From positions 702,679 to 766,678 of the forward strand of contig QZCP01000112.1 of NCBI GenBank assembly GCA_003956705.1: a DNA stretch of 64,000 nt, given 5' to 3'. A model generated the notes under the pieces. The model ran no database searches, was not told where the DNA came from, and saw only the letters and a list, made by a program, of their open reading frames with translations. The stretch is from Brevipalpus yothersi (lineage: Eukaryota; Arthropoda; Arachnida; Trombidiformes; Tenuipalpidae). A program made the position numbers and the translations under genes. Shown here one piece after another: positions 9,368 to 24,559 of this stretch; position 1 is the stretch's first letter; each line of letters begins with the position of its first letter.

Positions 9368-12300
9368 ATCTCGTCGAAATAAATGTACCAGTGGAATCAA
9401 AAGTTCAAATTCCATGCAATGTCTCATTGCACAAAGGTGATGCCCTGGTATTACTCTGGTATAAAAATATAAACACTACAGGACCACCAATATATACACT
9501 CGATTTCCGCAGTGAGGTTCCCGAACACTTTGTGAGTGACGAATTCAAAGGCCGAATTGTTGCAAAAGACGATTTAGTGCCCCCATCACTGGTGATTGAG
9601 AAAACATCTCCTCAAGATGATGGTATATTCTCCTGTAGAGCTGATTACAAATGGTCAAGAACTCAGAGTAGTGTGGTCAAACTTAATGTAATAGGTAAGC
9701 GCAAAATGAACTTACTGGACTTTTTTTCATGAGTTGATATTTAATAAAAATGTCAATATTCTTGCAGTTTCGAAAGTAAAAACTCTCTTGAATCCTATGA
9801 GGAGTAGTTTTTTGCACTCCAAGTTCTTCCTACTACTAGTCACCATTTCTGCTGATTCGTCTCAATTTTTCCAGTCTGAATCCAGACTAGTTGATTAATT
9901 TCTAATCATTCTCTCTCGCTAATAGATTTCACTAGAATGAATCATACAAGTATAGAGGGAAAGAAAAATCATTTCAGCGGAGCTGTCTGCTTACCAAAGA
10001 GCACTGAATATTAATTAAGTAATCTACCATGCAAATGAAGGTCGATTAACTGCTTGTTTATCATAGTTGAAGCGATTGCAAGAGTTTTATTGCAAACTAA
10101 ATGACCAAAGTTCATCTTCAAATATAATGTCTCTCTCTTTTCATTATTTCTATCTTTCTTTAGTCCTCTTCTCTGATAACTGAGCTATAATTTTCTTTTG
10201 ATCTACTAATCAGATCATAGATTGTTAGAAAAATACCAGATATTCTTCACACTAATGTGTGAGCCTCTCTAATATCGACAGTGATTATTATTCAATAATG
10301 GGTTGAGTTTACATTCCCATTAAGAGGACTCTTTTGCCGCTTATGCAGATATTTAACAAGAATTATTTTCCGATTAATTGTCGCCTTCTTTTGAAGGTTT
10401 TGATCTTAAATGAGAAGAGTGCTTTATTCGGTCAAATATTCTCCTCTTAGATTCAACAAATACACTCACATGTACTCACCTCATGCTCAACAGATAATCT
10501 TCAAACTATAACAAAGAATATCTGTCAATCCTAGAGAGCTTTCCATCTATTCTATCGAACCTCTTGATCCAAACAATCTGACCGTATCGTCATGACCGAA
10601 TGGGTGAAAGCAGATTCTTATTGCTTCAGAGAGGGAATAAGTATTGGAGATAGTCCAAGCTACGAGCTACGTTACTATGATAGGTGAGAGTGATTTGAAT
10701 CAGAGAATACAACAAATAGGAGAAAGCTGTAGGAGATAAGATTGGTATGAAGAAGAGAAATGGATGAATGAATCGGTCCAAAAGGTATGAGATGGCCTGT
10801 GTAAGATTTGCTTTAACTTGCTAATGAGATATTCACTGTTATCGAATAGATTCTCGTGAGACCGGAACGGAGAGCAATTCGATTTGATTGACGATTACTT
10901 ATCTCGCATTCATTCCTTAAACGACTAGAGCGAGTAGAAGGGTGTCTTCTCCTCTAGATTAAGATTGTTGTCACTTAAGATCATCAGCTTCTGGTGCTTT
11001 GAGAATATCAATTCTTTGACATCCATGTAAGAGGAGGGAAGCTCTCGCAAACTTCGATACTTTATCTACCTCTTCAATAAGTGTTCATATTCTTTCGGTA
11101 AAGTATATTGCAGCCTAGTAGAGTTACGACAGGAACTGATAAATGACTTGAATGGGCTTAAGAATCGAAGCCTGACTTGAGTTGGTGATTAGATGATGGC
11201 GATGGCATAGCATTATGATTGATGTGAAGACTTGTAAAAAGTTTGTGCATTAAATTGTATTTTGCTCTTGTTTATTTGAAAGAGCTCACTACTCATCCAT
11301 CGAATGACAAATCATTTATAGATTCAGAAACTAAGAAAGATATTCAGGAGGAGAGAGAGAAAGCAAAGCACGTCTCAATCTAAGAGGTTCTATTCTGTAT
11401 GACTTGAACCTGAGGTGGATTGGCATCATTCGTGAGTATATACATATTTTTAGGCAAATCCGTGTAACGAATACTCGATCAAGAAATAGTGATTTTTATA
11501 GTTTTCAAACTGTACAGATGCTCAATATTATTTCTTGAATAATGCAAGAGAAAATCGAATCTAAGCGCTTTCATCTTCCAATCTTTAGAATTTGCATATG
11601 AAAGTTTATTCGAAAGGCAGAAAATCTGTGGATGTCAATACTCAAGAGAATCATAGAGCCTAATACACTTTTGGTGTGTTCTGATATCTTTTTTTTTGCC
11701 TTTTTTCTCTTTTTACTCTCACATTACAGTGCCTCCAAAGCAGATGTACATCAAAGACAGTGACAATCAAAAAGTCTATGCGATTGCAGGTCCTTATCCT
11801 GAAGATTCGCCCATGAGTTTGACTTGTGTGGCAGAAAATGGTGAGTCTTTATTCTGGTTTCTTTCCTTAATTAATGTCTATCATTGATCGACCCGTTATT
11901 ATCTCTAGTCGGCTTTGTTCATACTAGTTATTTAATTATGCTAAGGTTTGTGATGGTTTATAGACATCGATCTTTTTGATCTACTTTCCTCTAACATGGT
12001 ATCTCGCCTTATTCTATAGCATTCTTATCAATACAAAGAATAACAATGGAAAAAGCTCACTAGGAACCATTTATATATATGTGTATGTGTGACTATGTAG
12101 TGTGTGAGGCTGGTATAGTGAGGAAGAAGTTTCATTCACGATAGCAAAACATCATTACAGTCCACATGAGGGGATGAATAGTCTCCTCTCCACTTGAATA
12201 TGACAGGAATATCGGCAGAAATGGCTATCGAAAGTTGAATAATGATCGAACAATAAAACACGCACGCAGTAATGAAATCTTTTTCTTTAGATTCAGACCG

Positions 12301-15300
12301 CTTGCTCGGTGAGATGTACAATTTTTGTGTAAAGCTCGCTTATTCATCAGTTCTAAAGCTAGAATCATCTCCTCTCTTGATGATCAATGCACTGAATTCA
12401 GATACATTTTTCACTTTGACAGTCGATCATAAGTGGACTCACCATTCACATGTCTATCGATCGGAAATTCTTTTCTTCTCTCAATAATCGCTTGTTCTCA
12501 CTGTTATAAGAAGGCTTGATAAATCTTGAAAGGCTATTAGATTATGAAACAGATTTTCTTAGCTCTCCTGTATTTTAGAGAATCATGTCTAAAAGTCTGA
12601 AAAACCACAGTATGCTCACTCCGTAATTTCGGAACAGTTACAAGAGTCCACATTTGCTTATCATAGGAGAATGCCTGTTCAAATTTGAAGAAATTTAGTG
12701 AGAAATTGGCATGTAAGTGTGAAATATTCTTCAGGAGTTCCTAAGACCTGAGATTACTTCTGGAAGAATAGCCTCAATTAGTTTCAAAATTACAATTCAG
12801 CAAAGCTAGTTTACTCGATGATAGGCATTCTCTCTATGATCTTATTGCTTTCATGTTCGAACTTTTCATGTTTGACTCCAAGCTTAGTTTATTTAACTCT
12901 TTAGGGACATTCCAATTCAAAAAATCACCTTACAAAAATCACAATGATGGTTCTTTCATTTCAATAAAGACACTAAAACTCTTTAGAGCTAGCTAGAAGA
13001 CTTTTACATAGCCTCACAGTGACCAGAAAGATCGATTATCTGAAGTCCAGCAGGATAAGAGTCTAGAGTCGATAGTAAATTGGATTCTCTATTTCACGGT
13101 TTCATATCAAATGCGAAAGATTCTATTCACTGTATCTTTAGCTGTGATTGATTGAGATCATTAACGTTTGTGCAGTATTATCTTTGTAAATGTTATCATT
13201 TTGTGGAGAATATAAAGACAACGCTTCCTCATGTTCTATGCATTGTATAGACCAACAGATTTCGATTACTGGCATCATACGAAAAGATATTTGATTGGAG
13301 CAGGAATACCTGTTTGTTTCAAAATTCTGACTGAGGTTCTGTAGTGTGCTTCCCTTTTTCTCAAGTAAAGGAAGGAGAGCAATTAATGAAGGATGAATAT
13401 TTCCGTCTTTGAGTCATATCAGGGTCGATGTTACCATTATAGTTCTCAAACTACTCATAAGTACTGACTTTGACTTGGATTTTCTCTCCAAGCATACACT
13501 CATAATCTTGCCATCTAGGAATTGGAACCCACCTTTAAAATGGAGATTTCCGAAGCAATTATGACTCACAACCACTTTTAGATAGGTAAATTAATTCTAC
13601 TAAACACTTTAGTCCAAAGTTCGATCAGATATTCTGGTGTAATGGGTAATAGAATGTGAGTTTTTCCAAAAAAATTTAATCACCCAAATTTTTTGTTTTG
13701 GACTCTCCATTCAAATATGCAGTGAGCTCATCATGAATATCGAATGAATGATTAGAAAGAATTTTCCATCATAGAGTTGAGATAAAATTTGAAGTTAGTA
13801 TGAACGCGCTCATTTGTTGAATTCCCTTTCATAGTGAAATGTCCAAATGAATATTTTTATTATCAATAGTAATTAGCAATTAAGACAGACATTTTTTCTC
13901 TTTCGATTTTTTTCAGAGAAAACACCCACACGGTAGTCTGAAAGTTTGCTCACATGATAAAAAATAACATGCTACATAATAACGTACATGTGAATATTAG
14001 ACAAATCATAACTGGGCCAGGGCTATTATTTGATTTGATCAATGGATAAATTCTTATCGATGTGTGAAAACTTTTTAGCCACCTTGTAAACACTGAACGA
14101 GTTTTGAGAAGATTACCCAAATGATACAAACCTCATCTGACCTGATTACAGCCATGTTTAATATGATAAGACAGATAGTCTTACCTGAATAGATACCAAT
14201 CATTGTCAATTTAGGCTCCTATCTTATCAGTTGGAACTATCTGTCTCATCCTAATGAACATGGCTGTGCCTGTCACCAACAGAGATTGTTAACATTAGTC
14301 TTCTTCCTCTTGTAGGGAAAAAAATTCATGTACCTCAGCTCATCATGAATATTTTTCCATGAAATTGCTTTTCGGGTACAAAACTCATAGTTGCCCTATT
14401 AACTGCTTATTTTTTCATCTTGATAACTGCGTTCGATTGTAACAAAAATAGTATCAACGCGAGAATAGGATAACCCATGAGTCGAAAGAATTTCAATGAT
14501 TTCACGTAAGCCATGGCAAAATAGCGATCAAAATTCGGAAGCGTTGATCATTTTTAGCTTTAAGAGAAGGTGGCATGCATTGTTTGGCTGTATGAAAATT
14601 GTATCGTTTGTCATCATCTGATGGTATCCCAAGTACGTGTCAAGAATGTGTATTTGGTGACGGAAATTGAATTTGCGCCACCTCAGTCTACAGCTTGACC
14701 TCGCTTCTTACCTCATCAGAAATGTTTTTCGGAATGATCCGTGTGCAAATGATACCATTTCAAGCATGGACTTGAATACATGATTTGTGGATCTACAAAA
14801 GTGAAATTTATAGTCGTCTGAAAGGAGCTCAAAAGAAGACATCAGCTATAATGTTAGATCGTTTGCTGGACTTTGTTATCGTCAAATCAGATCAGCTTTG
14901 CTGACTTCTTCTAATAGGAATGAATGGTCTTTAAGTGGAAAAAATTCGAGATATTCACTGATCTTCTCTAAACTCTTTTCTCACTACAACGATTTTTTCC
15001 ATTATGAATGTTCAATAGTGTCACACACGAAAGAGTCGATCGTTTGAAATGATCTACTTCTATCGTTCTTCTCTTCACACAGCCCTTGTAGATGACAAGC
15101 TCTTAAGAGGCATTAGAATCGATTTTATCAATAAAAGGGAAAATTTCTATTGATTACTTCCATCAGTGGCATCATGATCATCATCATGGTCATGACTGTC
15201 AACATTGTGCAAGAATAGTGAAGTCAGCATGCATTCATTAATCATGCACACCTCGTTCTATGAGCTTTTTCACGCCTTTCGTCTCAACATCTTGGAAACA

Positions 15301-16617
15301 ATCAACATTGCCCACTGACATCACTCCTTGTGTATATGATTTCGAATACCCATCAACATGTTCTTCGCTTCATCAGTGTATTGGAAAATTCTGTAGCTGA
15401 GTTACTTTTTGACTTAATTCTACTGGCTGAAGACTCGAGAAAAAAGAGAGTTTAAGAGGATAGAAAAACCAAAAATCAACTCACATATATAGCAGTCTAG
15501 ACTAGCCGAAAGTTCTTTCCTTTCCAGGCCCTCATCTCTTTCAGTCGAGTCTGATTTTGTCCAACTTTTCGATGATTTTGATGTCTTCTTTGCAGGTAAG
15601 CCTCCTCCGAGAATCGTTTGGTATCTAAACGACACTATGGTGGATGGGAGCTACGAAATGACAGCTCAATCAGGATTGAAAAGCAAGCAGGGGATAGAGA
15701 CTATTGTTCAAAATCAACTATCGATTGATGTTCTGAAGAGAGAGTTTTTCAATTCTCTTCTTACGTGTCAAGCCTTGACGAATGCGAACGGCAATGTGCA
15801 ACCCTTCACCGCTCCAGCATCAACATCAATCAGGATCGAAATGCATCGTAAGTCATCATCTTCTTTCACATTTCTTCCTCAGTTTCTCGTATTCAATCCT
15901 ATCTTTCCGAGTTCACTATCAAATCTCACTGCTAATGAAACTGACTAATGAGTTGGAAAAGCCGTTTGTCTTGGTGCTCAAGATTAGAGGCAAAAATGTC
16001 CACCGGAAGTATCATTCTTTGCCTAGTCAAAAGCTTGCAAAGAGAGGCAAGCAAAATGAGCGAATATGAAAAGAAAAGGAAGTGAGCTATTCTTTTGCTT
16101 CTATCCAATGATTCGCCTCTAAGTTCTTTGCCTTTTGATTTATTTTTTCATTTTCTTAGCTTCACAAGGACTTTCTAGTTCTCTGAACTTTCTTTTCACC
16201 TCTGATTTGATATTATTTTCTTTTGGAATAAACCCTCTGAATTTCCGTCATCAGAACTCTCAGGGTATCTCTCTTTTCCTCTTATCTCCTCTCTCGTCTC
16301 CTTTCTTGAACATATCACATTCAGATGCTGAAGAGGTTTCACAATTTTTCTATTTCCATAATTAACTTTCAGCCAAATAATTTTTTACGCTCTTTCTATC
16401 CATCACTAGCATTGATTTTCCACTGATAATTTGTGTCTACAGCAGGTGGAATGCTGGAGTAACTTCCATTCAGCTGAAAGCTAGTTTTTTTCTTCTTTCA
16501 CCAATTTTGCTTCCCCTAAGTTATATACTTCATGCAAACTTCTTATCGAGCGATTTTTGCCAGCCAAACAGGAGGGGTTTTCACATCAAAAACTATCATC
16601 TCATCACTTTAGTCCTT

Positions 16618-16650
<33 letters not shown>

Positions 16651-17300
16651 GGATTTGAGTAAAGCTTTTGCTTTTTGCTTGGCCCTTCTCCTCCTAAATC
16701 GCTTCACATCGAAGAATATTGTGTTCTACTGTATTTCGCCTCTCATACTCAAATATATGCGCATAGAAGAATGATTATAGTAGAAATGTTGAAAGACAAA
16801 GATCATGGAAAGTTCGAATCAGTTTCAAAGTACATGTTACTGTGTATAAGAGAAGCAGTCACGCGGACAATATTCTGGCGCAACATATTGAGTATGATTT
16901 GGCAAAAATTATTGTGCACCATTGCATTCAGTCTATCCCGTGAGAATTCAAAATTGCTCATAGAAACAAAAAAAATTGTCCAACTTACAGCACGATTTGC
17001 TTTAAGAATGGAAAGTGGAGGAAAAAAACAGAAAATAGGATGAATTTGATGGAAAAATTGAAGTTTATCTGAAGGAAAGTGCTTCCTGGAAACATGAGCG
17101 TTCCATGATACGTTCAAAGGTCGTCAGTGTCAAACGAACTGTCATTCATTACAGATGTTTTTGAAGATCTCACACACAGTACAGAGGCAAACAATCTTAC
17201 AAGCAGATATGTTTGTGCTCTCATCATCAACGCCATCTTTGCCATCATCTTAATCATTATTGTTCTCATTCCATTCCCCTCACGAGATATATTTTAGCAA

Positions 17301-17369
<69 letters not shown>

Positions 17370-19766
17370 CTATTCCAATCCTGTCTCTTATCACTTGCTT
17401 TGATGATTTGCGTGGAGATGTGGCCCTTTTCACTCCATTCTTCTCCTAGAATATCAAGCCAATGCTTATCCGACCCTGTTGTATTTCCAGCTCTTTTACT
17501 CACCTCTTGAGCATTTACAAATCTGTTTGTGTATCATGAGCCCCAATCAAGGGCAAAGCATGTTGAATCTACTCAATCTGCATGTTTCAATTCCCTGTTG
17601 ATCCTCTTTATATCAACATCGATTCATTGAGGCCTTTGTTCTACTAATGTCTACCTATTCCCCTCGCTCTCAGGAATTGTTTCGATTGCAATCAGGTGAG
17701 CCATGTAGAATCAGATATACACGATCAGACAATGTGCAATACCTTAGCGAGTTACCCATCTTGGATGATTTTCTTGCTGATCGTGGGCAGCATAATTAAT
17801 TCATGGAATCAATTTATTCTATCAGATCACTTTCATCAGCTTGCCGATAGATTTTTCGTTTATATTCTCTTCAAACCGATTTCTTCCACATCTAGAAACG
17901 TCTAAGCACTAAAAAAATCGTTCTTTTTCTAATTCTTGCCCTCAAAGTGTGTTCCTCAATGAAAAAATTTTGGATCATTCTCTAAAACTTTCAAGTCTTG
18001 TTACAAATATAAGGTATGAGGCTATTCCAAAGGATTTAAAACGAATTTAAAATGCAAAATTTTCTCGTGAAAAAAGACAGACAAATCTTTTCACAAAGAT
18101 ACCTCTACGTAAGATTTTCTTCAAGTCATAACATGGATGAGAAATGGAACGTTTGAAGAAAGAATAGTGAGTGTTTCTGAGAGAATAGCATTTGTCCTAA
18201 AAAAATGCACCACAAAGTACTCTCTATGAGCTTTCTGACTTTTGAAATGATTGAAAAAAGTTATAATGACATTGATAGCTTGTAGTTGGAGGCTTTTGAA
18301 GACTCAAATAGAGTGAACTGAAAGTTTTATTCTTTTTAAATAAAATGCTGTCAAGAGTAGAAAAAGTCACTTTTATTCATTCTCATCTGGAACCACTCAT
18401 CTTCCTAGTACATTGGAAGCCAAGTTCTGTCCTCAGTTTTCCCAGAGGATTGTGAGCTCATCAGTGTGGCCTGCCATTTGTGATTCCTTTCTCAGATCAA
18501 TAGCACAGAAATCTCTTGGGAGATTTGAAGTCCTATTCAAGCTCATACAATCGACCTTGCTCTTGCATACCATGCGTTTTTGGAATATTCTTCACACAAT
18601 ACTCTTATATTGAACTATCAAGCTTCCTCTCTTTTTTTGCCCGTTGGTTCTATTCATGTTTTTCTATCCTATCATTTTGAGGAAGAATATTAAATGACCG
18701 ATCTCATCATTATTGTTTGTTTTGGCTTGAAGATGCTGTTACTTACTTCATTTTCATTTCTTCCAGTGAAGCCACTTGGCATCACAATATTTCCCAACCA
18801 AGAACCATTGGTAGCAGGAAAAAAGACTGAGATGACCTGTAAAACATGGGGATCTCGACCTGCAGCTCGAGTTTCATGGTTTCTTCGAAATAAAGAACTC
18901 AAGCGAACAAGGTGAGTTGCATGCCTAATAGTCATTTCTGGATGTCTTCTAGATTCCTCTCCATTGATAACTTGCTATAAATCATTGATGACCGATCGGT
19001 GGATACTTGGTGATGCGAAGGAGAGAAACTTATCCAATGAGATGAGCAGCCTTCATCTCTGAAAGGTATTCAATTCGAGTATTATACTCGTCTGGTGTAG
19101 GCAAAAGTGTCAATTAATTCATCAGAAAAGCACATTTAGAATGAAACGTGTCCGGATTTTGGCTAGGATTGCTAGAATCGTGTGATCAAACACATCTAGT
19201 GAAGTAGATTGCTCCAAGAAAGAGAGAAAGAGAGAGAGAATCGATCTGGTGGATCGGGCCGATACTGATAACCGATAGGAATAATAACATTTGAAGAGAT
19301 GTTGCCACCAGCATGTTCATAAATACTCTTTCAGAAGCACTATGAAAGATTCCATCATGATATAAGTGAGGATATAATGATACATCTTCTTCGAGAGTGA
19401 CCAAAGAAAAGCATTAATCATGAAGAACATCCAAATTATCGAGGAATATGGACCTTAATAGGAGTTGGAATGTGACAGGCAGCGACAGAGAAAGGATTTG
19501 AGGGAATGATTTGCTGCCTTTCGGACTTGTGTTTGTCCAACTTTGCAGCAATAGTTGACCGCAATGTCTCACAATTAAGATCTCCTGTGTGATGCGCTCT
19601 GCTTGTAATCGCTTGGAAGCCTTGCAAGCCAGCCTGATGGCGACTCATTGACGAAGATCATGGAATCGAAGGATGAAGGCATTTCGAAAAGAGGACAACA
19701 ACTTGTGCTATCGCTTGACTAGTATTGATGATGCTTTTGTCGACCTTTCATCATGCTTGTCCTGCT

Positions 19767-19805
<39 letters not shown>

Positions 19806-20156
19806 TCCTACTTCTTCATTCTCTCTTCTTCTTCCTCTCGCTCTCTGTCTTCAGGCTGGTCCACTCTAATGATGGGAATTCGTCCACAAGCACACTTATC
19901 ATGGTCCCTTCTCCGGATGATGACGGCGCTTCGCTCGTGTGTAGGGCTCAAAATTCAAATGTCAAAACCTCTTATTCTTCCGAGTTTTCAATTGAGGACA
20001 AATTGCCTTTAAAAGTGCTTTGTAAGTTGGTTTTTCTTTCTCTCTCTTTTTTCCATCTTTTCACTCTCCCACTTTCATTACTTGATGTCCGCTGTTCACA
20101 ATGGCTGCCTACACTCAGGAATACCAGTTTACTTTACTTTTCGATCATATATTTCG

Positions 20157-20203
<47 letters not shown>

Positions 20204-20687
20204 TTTACTCAACTCATTGATGCGTTCTCTTGTTCCATTTCCCACTACTACCTAGTCCATCTCTTTCGAATTCTGAAACTGTACTCTCTATCTGCCCTTC
20301 CACATCTTTCTTTTCTAGATTATATTCTTTTTTCACTTTCTTTTCACCACTGAATAGATGACCAATCACTTTGTTCACCCTTTCAGCATCTTTACACCAA
20401 TAAGCAAGGAAAAATAGGACATTTATCTGGTCTTTGAGATGATTGCTTTCCAGGACTGTTCGATTCAATATTGCTCGTAAAAAACTCCTGCCATTATCAG
20501 CTTTACATTTCCTATCTCTCTCTGTCTCTCTCTTTCTCTCTTTCTCTCTTTCTCTCTTTCTCTCTTTCTCTCTTTCTTTCTTTCTTTCTTTTTTTCCTCC
20601 TTTTTTTCTCTAGATTTCACTCCTTTCATTCCGTCACGACTCATCTCTCAATTCACTAGTTTAATCGTATCTCATCTATATCCATAT

Positions 20688-20737
<50 letters not shown>

Positions 20738-23700
20738 GAATTTTCACCCTAATTTTCACTCTCTTGGACTATCATTTGGAGTCTGGTACAAATTTTCCAC
20801 CAATAAGTCTATCAAATTGTTTATTGCTGCCAAATGATTGTCAAATTCGTATCAAATGTCCTGGGTGCTCAAAATATTGGTCTCTCTCCTAACCCATAAT
20901 AGTTCCTAATGATTCTTACTCTTGTTTACTCGTTTGAGGGCCATTCTTTGAGAAACTGAAAAAGGATGATGAATAACCGGAAGATAAGTAAGATGAAGGA
21001 CACCATTGATCAAGCAAATTCAATTAAACTCACCAATAACCAGCTATTCTATATCAATCGCTATCAACTTCACTTTCTCTTCGCCATTGATATTGATGAT
21101 AGAGAGTTTCTCTCCACTCACTCTTCCCTTTAATCTCTCTTTCTCTCCTGCCTGTGATCCTTGGAGTGTATAATAAAGCACTTCTTTCCATCCATAGGCT
21201 TTCTCTTTCCCCTCCAACAACATTGCATTCTCCATGAGGAATTTATTTTTAATCGAATCAGATGCCTCTTGATAGATGAGCTCATCGCCAGGACATTTGA
21301 AAGTCCATAAAACTACTTGACCAGAAGATACTAGCAATTTGAAGCCTAAATGGAGCAAAACCAGTGCACCTGCACACGGGAATACTTATGAAACTTGAAA
21401 TTTGTTTTTCGGTAATATTATGTCATGTTTATTGAGAATTCATCAATTTTCACTTTAAAAGCTTCCATAGGGTGAAGAAAGGCTGTATTTCATTATTTTA
21501 CATTTGATATTCGAGTTGCAATTTTTTCGAATCGTTTAGAAGTGAAATTTAAAATTTCACTCTTTTCAGCATGATATTTTTGATTTACACTCACCAGAGG
21601 AAATAAAGTTTTCCTAAATTGAAGTTTTGTGAACATCTTCGAATATAAAGTAACAAGAAAACGATGAACAGTTACCAAAACTTTCCAAGAGGAATGAAGT
21701 CATTAGATAATGTAGGATGATGATGGCCAAAAAAGATTCAAATGTTGGGTAAAAACAGTGACAATCCATCATATGAATCACATTGAAAAAGTGAAAATAA
21801 TTTCAGCTGCAAGAAGCCGAGTTGTATGTGGATAAATGTTGATAAGAAAATGTTGATTCTTCCTTCACGCGTGATGATATCGCACTATACTCGCAAAGAC
21901 GTGGGAGAATATATTCGAAAAATGATAACTTACTGTGTTCCCATCTTCCATGCTCATCTCGTGTAATGGTGCAAGAGGAAATAACCTAGAAAAAGTATAT
22001 GATGGTGTATCTCATAGAAGGAGGCCATTTTTCGATGATGATTCCTGGTAAACCTCACCGCCATTACATGCATGCCCAACAGCGAGATGGAATGCAGAAG
22101 CTGAAAAAATAGAAAATAAGAGAACGAGGGAGAGACCAAAAAATGATGAATATTCTGAATCGATATTCTACTCCTAGACCATACGAAAATCACTTAAGAA
22201 TATGAAGATCTATGGGTTGAATTGAAAACGGATTCCGGATATCCAGATATCCCACATTGTCTGTCTCAGAAGCTAGTTTTCCCACTCCTTAGCTATCAAT
22301 TGGAAAGAATGGGTATGAATTTTCCAATCTCATGGTGCCCAATGCTTAAAAGGGAATAATTTAGAGTAAATTTTCCCAAATATCTTGAGAATAGTTTGCT
22401 AAATGTATCATAGATATCAAGAGTCGATATATGGGAAGTAATTTCAGAAAACTGTTCCCATTTGTTCTACATTCTTCCATTGATCAAGCGTGAAAAATCT
22501 TCATCCTGACTATAGCCTTGATTATGATTGCTTTTTAAAGCAGACCTACTATTATTCTTTGTTTAAATGGTGTAAAAGTCAATTCAATTTTAGTATAGAG
22601 TAAATGAGCAATTTCTAAGATATTAGTTTAGCTGATTGAATTGATAGCCGTGTTTCTCTTCACTCTCACAGTGTTAGAAGCTTTGCTCATAAGTGAGCAA
22701 CACTGTTGGCAAAATAGATTCCAAGTTCACTTGAAATGAGGAACTTCTATGAAAAGCACATCATAGCCTCAGAGTCCAAATGCTCGATCAACAATACTAT
22801 TTGATTTTTCTTGGTTCACCTTTGACATTAGTTCATGACAATCATTTGAGAACTGCAACAGATAGTCACCATTTTCAGTGGTGTTGTTCAAAGTCATTTG
22901 TTCAAAAACTTTATGAAAATTACTTTTGTTCAATTGTGATAAGCTGCTTTTTTCACCAACTTGAAGCAATTGATATAATGGCCATGTTTGTAAACACTAT
23001 TCACCTTTTCCTGAAGCTTTTTTCGTTCAAAAAAACAGTCATGATAGAAAAATTATCTGCTCAGAGGGTAGTATATTCTGATGTGAAAATAATTCATGGC
23101 CATGATCATTGTGAGCTAACAATTTTTCTATCTTCATTTTTTGAAGTTCTATCTTATCAATAATTTTTCGCTCTGATGTTATTGGATAATCACGGTAGAT
23201 AGAAATGTGAATAAAATGACCAAGAACTCTATGGGAAAATGAATATGAACAAAAATTCTCAATAAGAAAGTGAGGAGAATCTTACTTATGATAAAAAATT
23301 ATCCACTTTTTTCATTTGGCATTTCTATGAGCTCAAGTCAGTTAAAATTTACTAACAATTCCTCTTTCTCCCGACAGATAAACCAAAAGTTTCTATTGAT
23401 ATTCTGGGTGATAAAAAATATGCTATCAAAGGAAATTCTGTGATTATTGCCTGTAAAGTTGCCTCAAATCTACCAACCAGATCAATTCAATGGTATTTCA
23501 ATGACAAGCTAATGGCATCATTCGAAAGAGCTGATTCAAGTGAGTATCTCAATTTCATTCTTACTATTGTCAAAATTCAGACAGGAGGTTGATTCGAAAT
23601 CATTCTGTTTTTGACGAATCGAATTGGAATGTTTGCCATTTCAAATGACCAAATACTGTGATTCGATAACAACAGGGACCAAACAACCAGAATCAGAACA

Positions 23701-23982
23701 AGCCTTTCGATTCTTTCTCTCATTTGAAACTTTTTCAAATCATCAGGCTTGAATTTTAGATGATTCTCTCTATTGGTAGAAAATTCTATAGTTATTCTAT
23801 AGTCAGTGACCATGAGTATTGCTCAGCAGAGTGTCCTATGAAATGTCCACCATTCTCTAGGTAATCCTCTGAAATCCGTTTCCAATCAGTCAATTGTCCT
23901 CTATCTACCAATTGTGGGCGATACAATTTCACACTCACTTGAAGGACTCTTACTCAAAAGTAGCCTATTTTGAAATCTCAGC

Positions 23983-24043
<61 letters not shown>

Positions 24044-24508
24044 AATTTGAACAAGATCTTCATGGGAGGAAAAGATTGGTTCCAGCTCGAATTGTGGGAT
24101 TAATCCAAGAAAAAGATGGGATCCAGCAGCTTATGGAATGTGATTGCAAGAGAGGCAAAGTTCACGCCGCTCTCAGCATCCATGATGACTTACCGTTATA
24201 ATCGAGACAAACGTTTGTCTCTCTTCATCCAGGCAAACGAACTCTCCCACTTTCTTATGGTGGTGAATGCTGTTGAGTCGTTAATTTTGCGAGGATAAAC
24301 AAATACATAAAGCATCAAAGTCAACTTTTTGCCTCCAGTTCTCAGCTTGATGGTCCAAATCATTTATCACAATTTATTTCAAACTGGTGTACTAGAAATA
24401 TCGCTGATTTCTTGCCTTACTACATGAGTCGCTCCTTCCAAGTCAATGGAATCGATTTGTTGTGTAACTTGGGGACAGAATATCTCTCTATGGATCATGC
24501 AGCCTCTC

Positions 24509-24559
<51 letters not shown>

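Noticed and set aside
19673..20353. 226-codon plus-strand open frame
   Set aside because: It spans CTT and CT repeats and includes the real Ig3 exon 19855-20021 in frame. The rest is intron read-through with poly-Leu and Ser-Leu runs.
23577..23813. minus-strand frame with a signal-like segment, as a possible neuropeptide precursor
   Set aside because: No dibasic-cleaved repeated peptides, no amidation motif, no splice support. It lies within a Sidestep intron next to a microsatellite.
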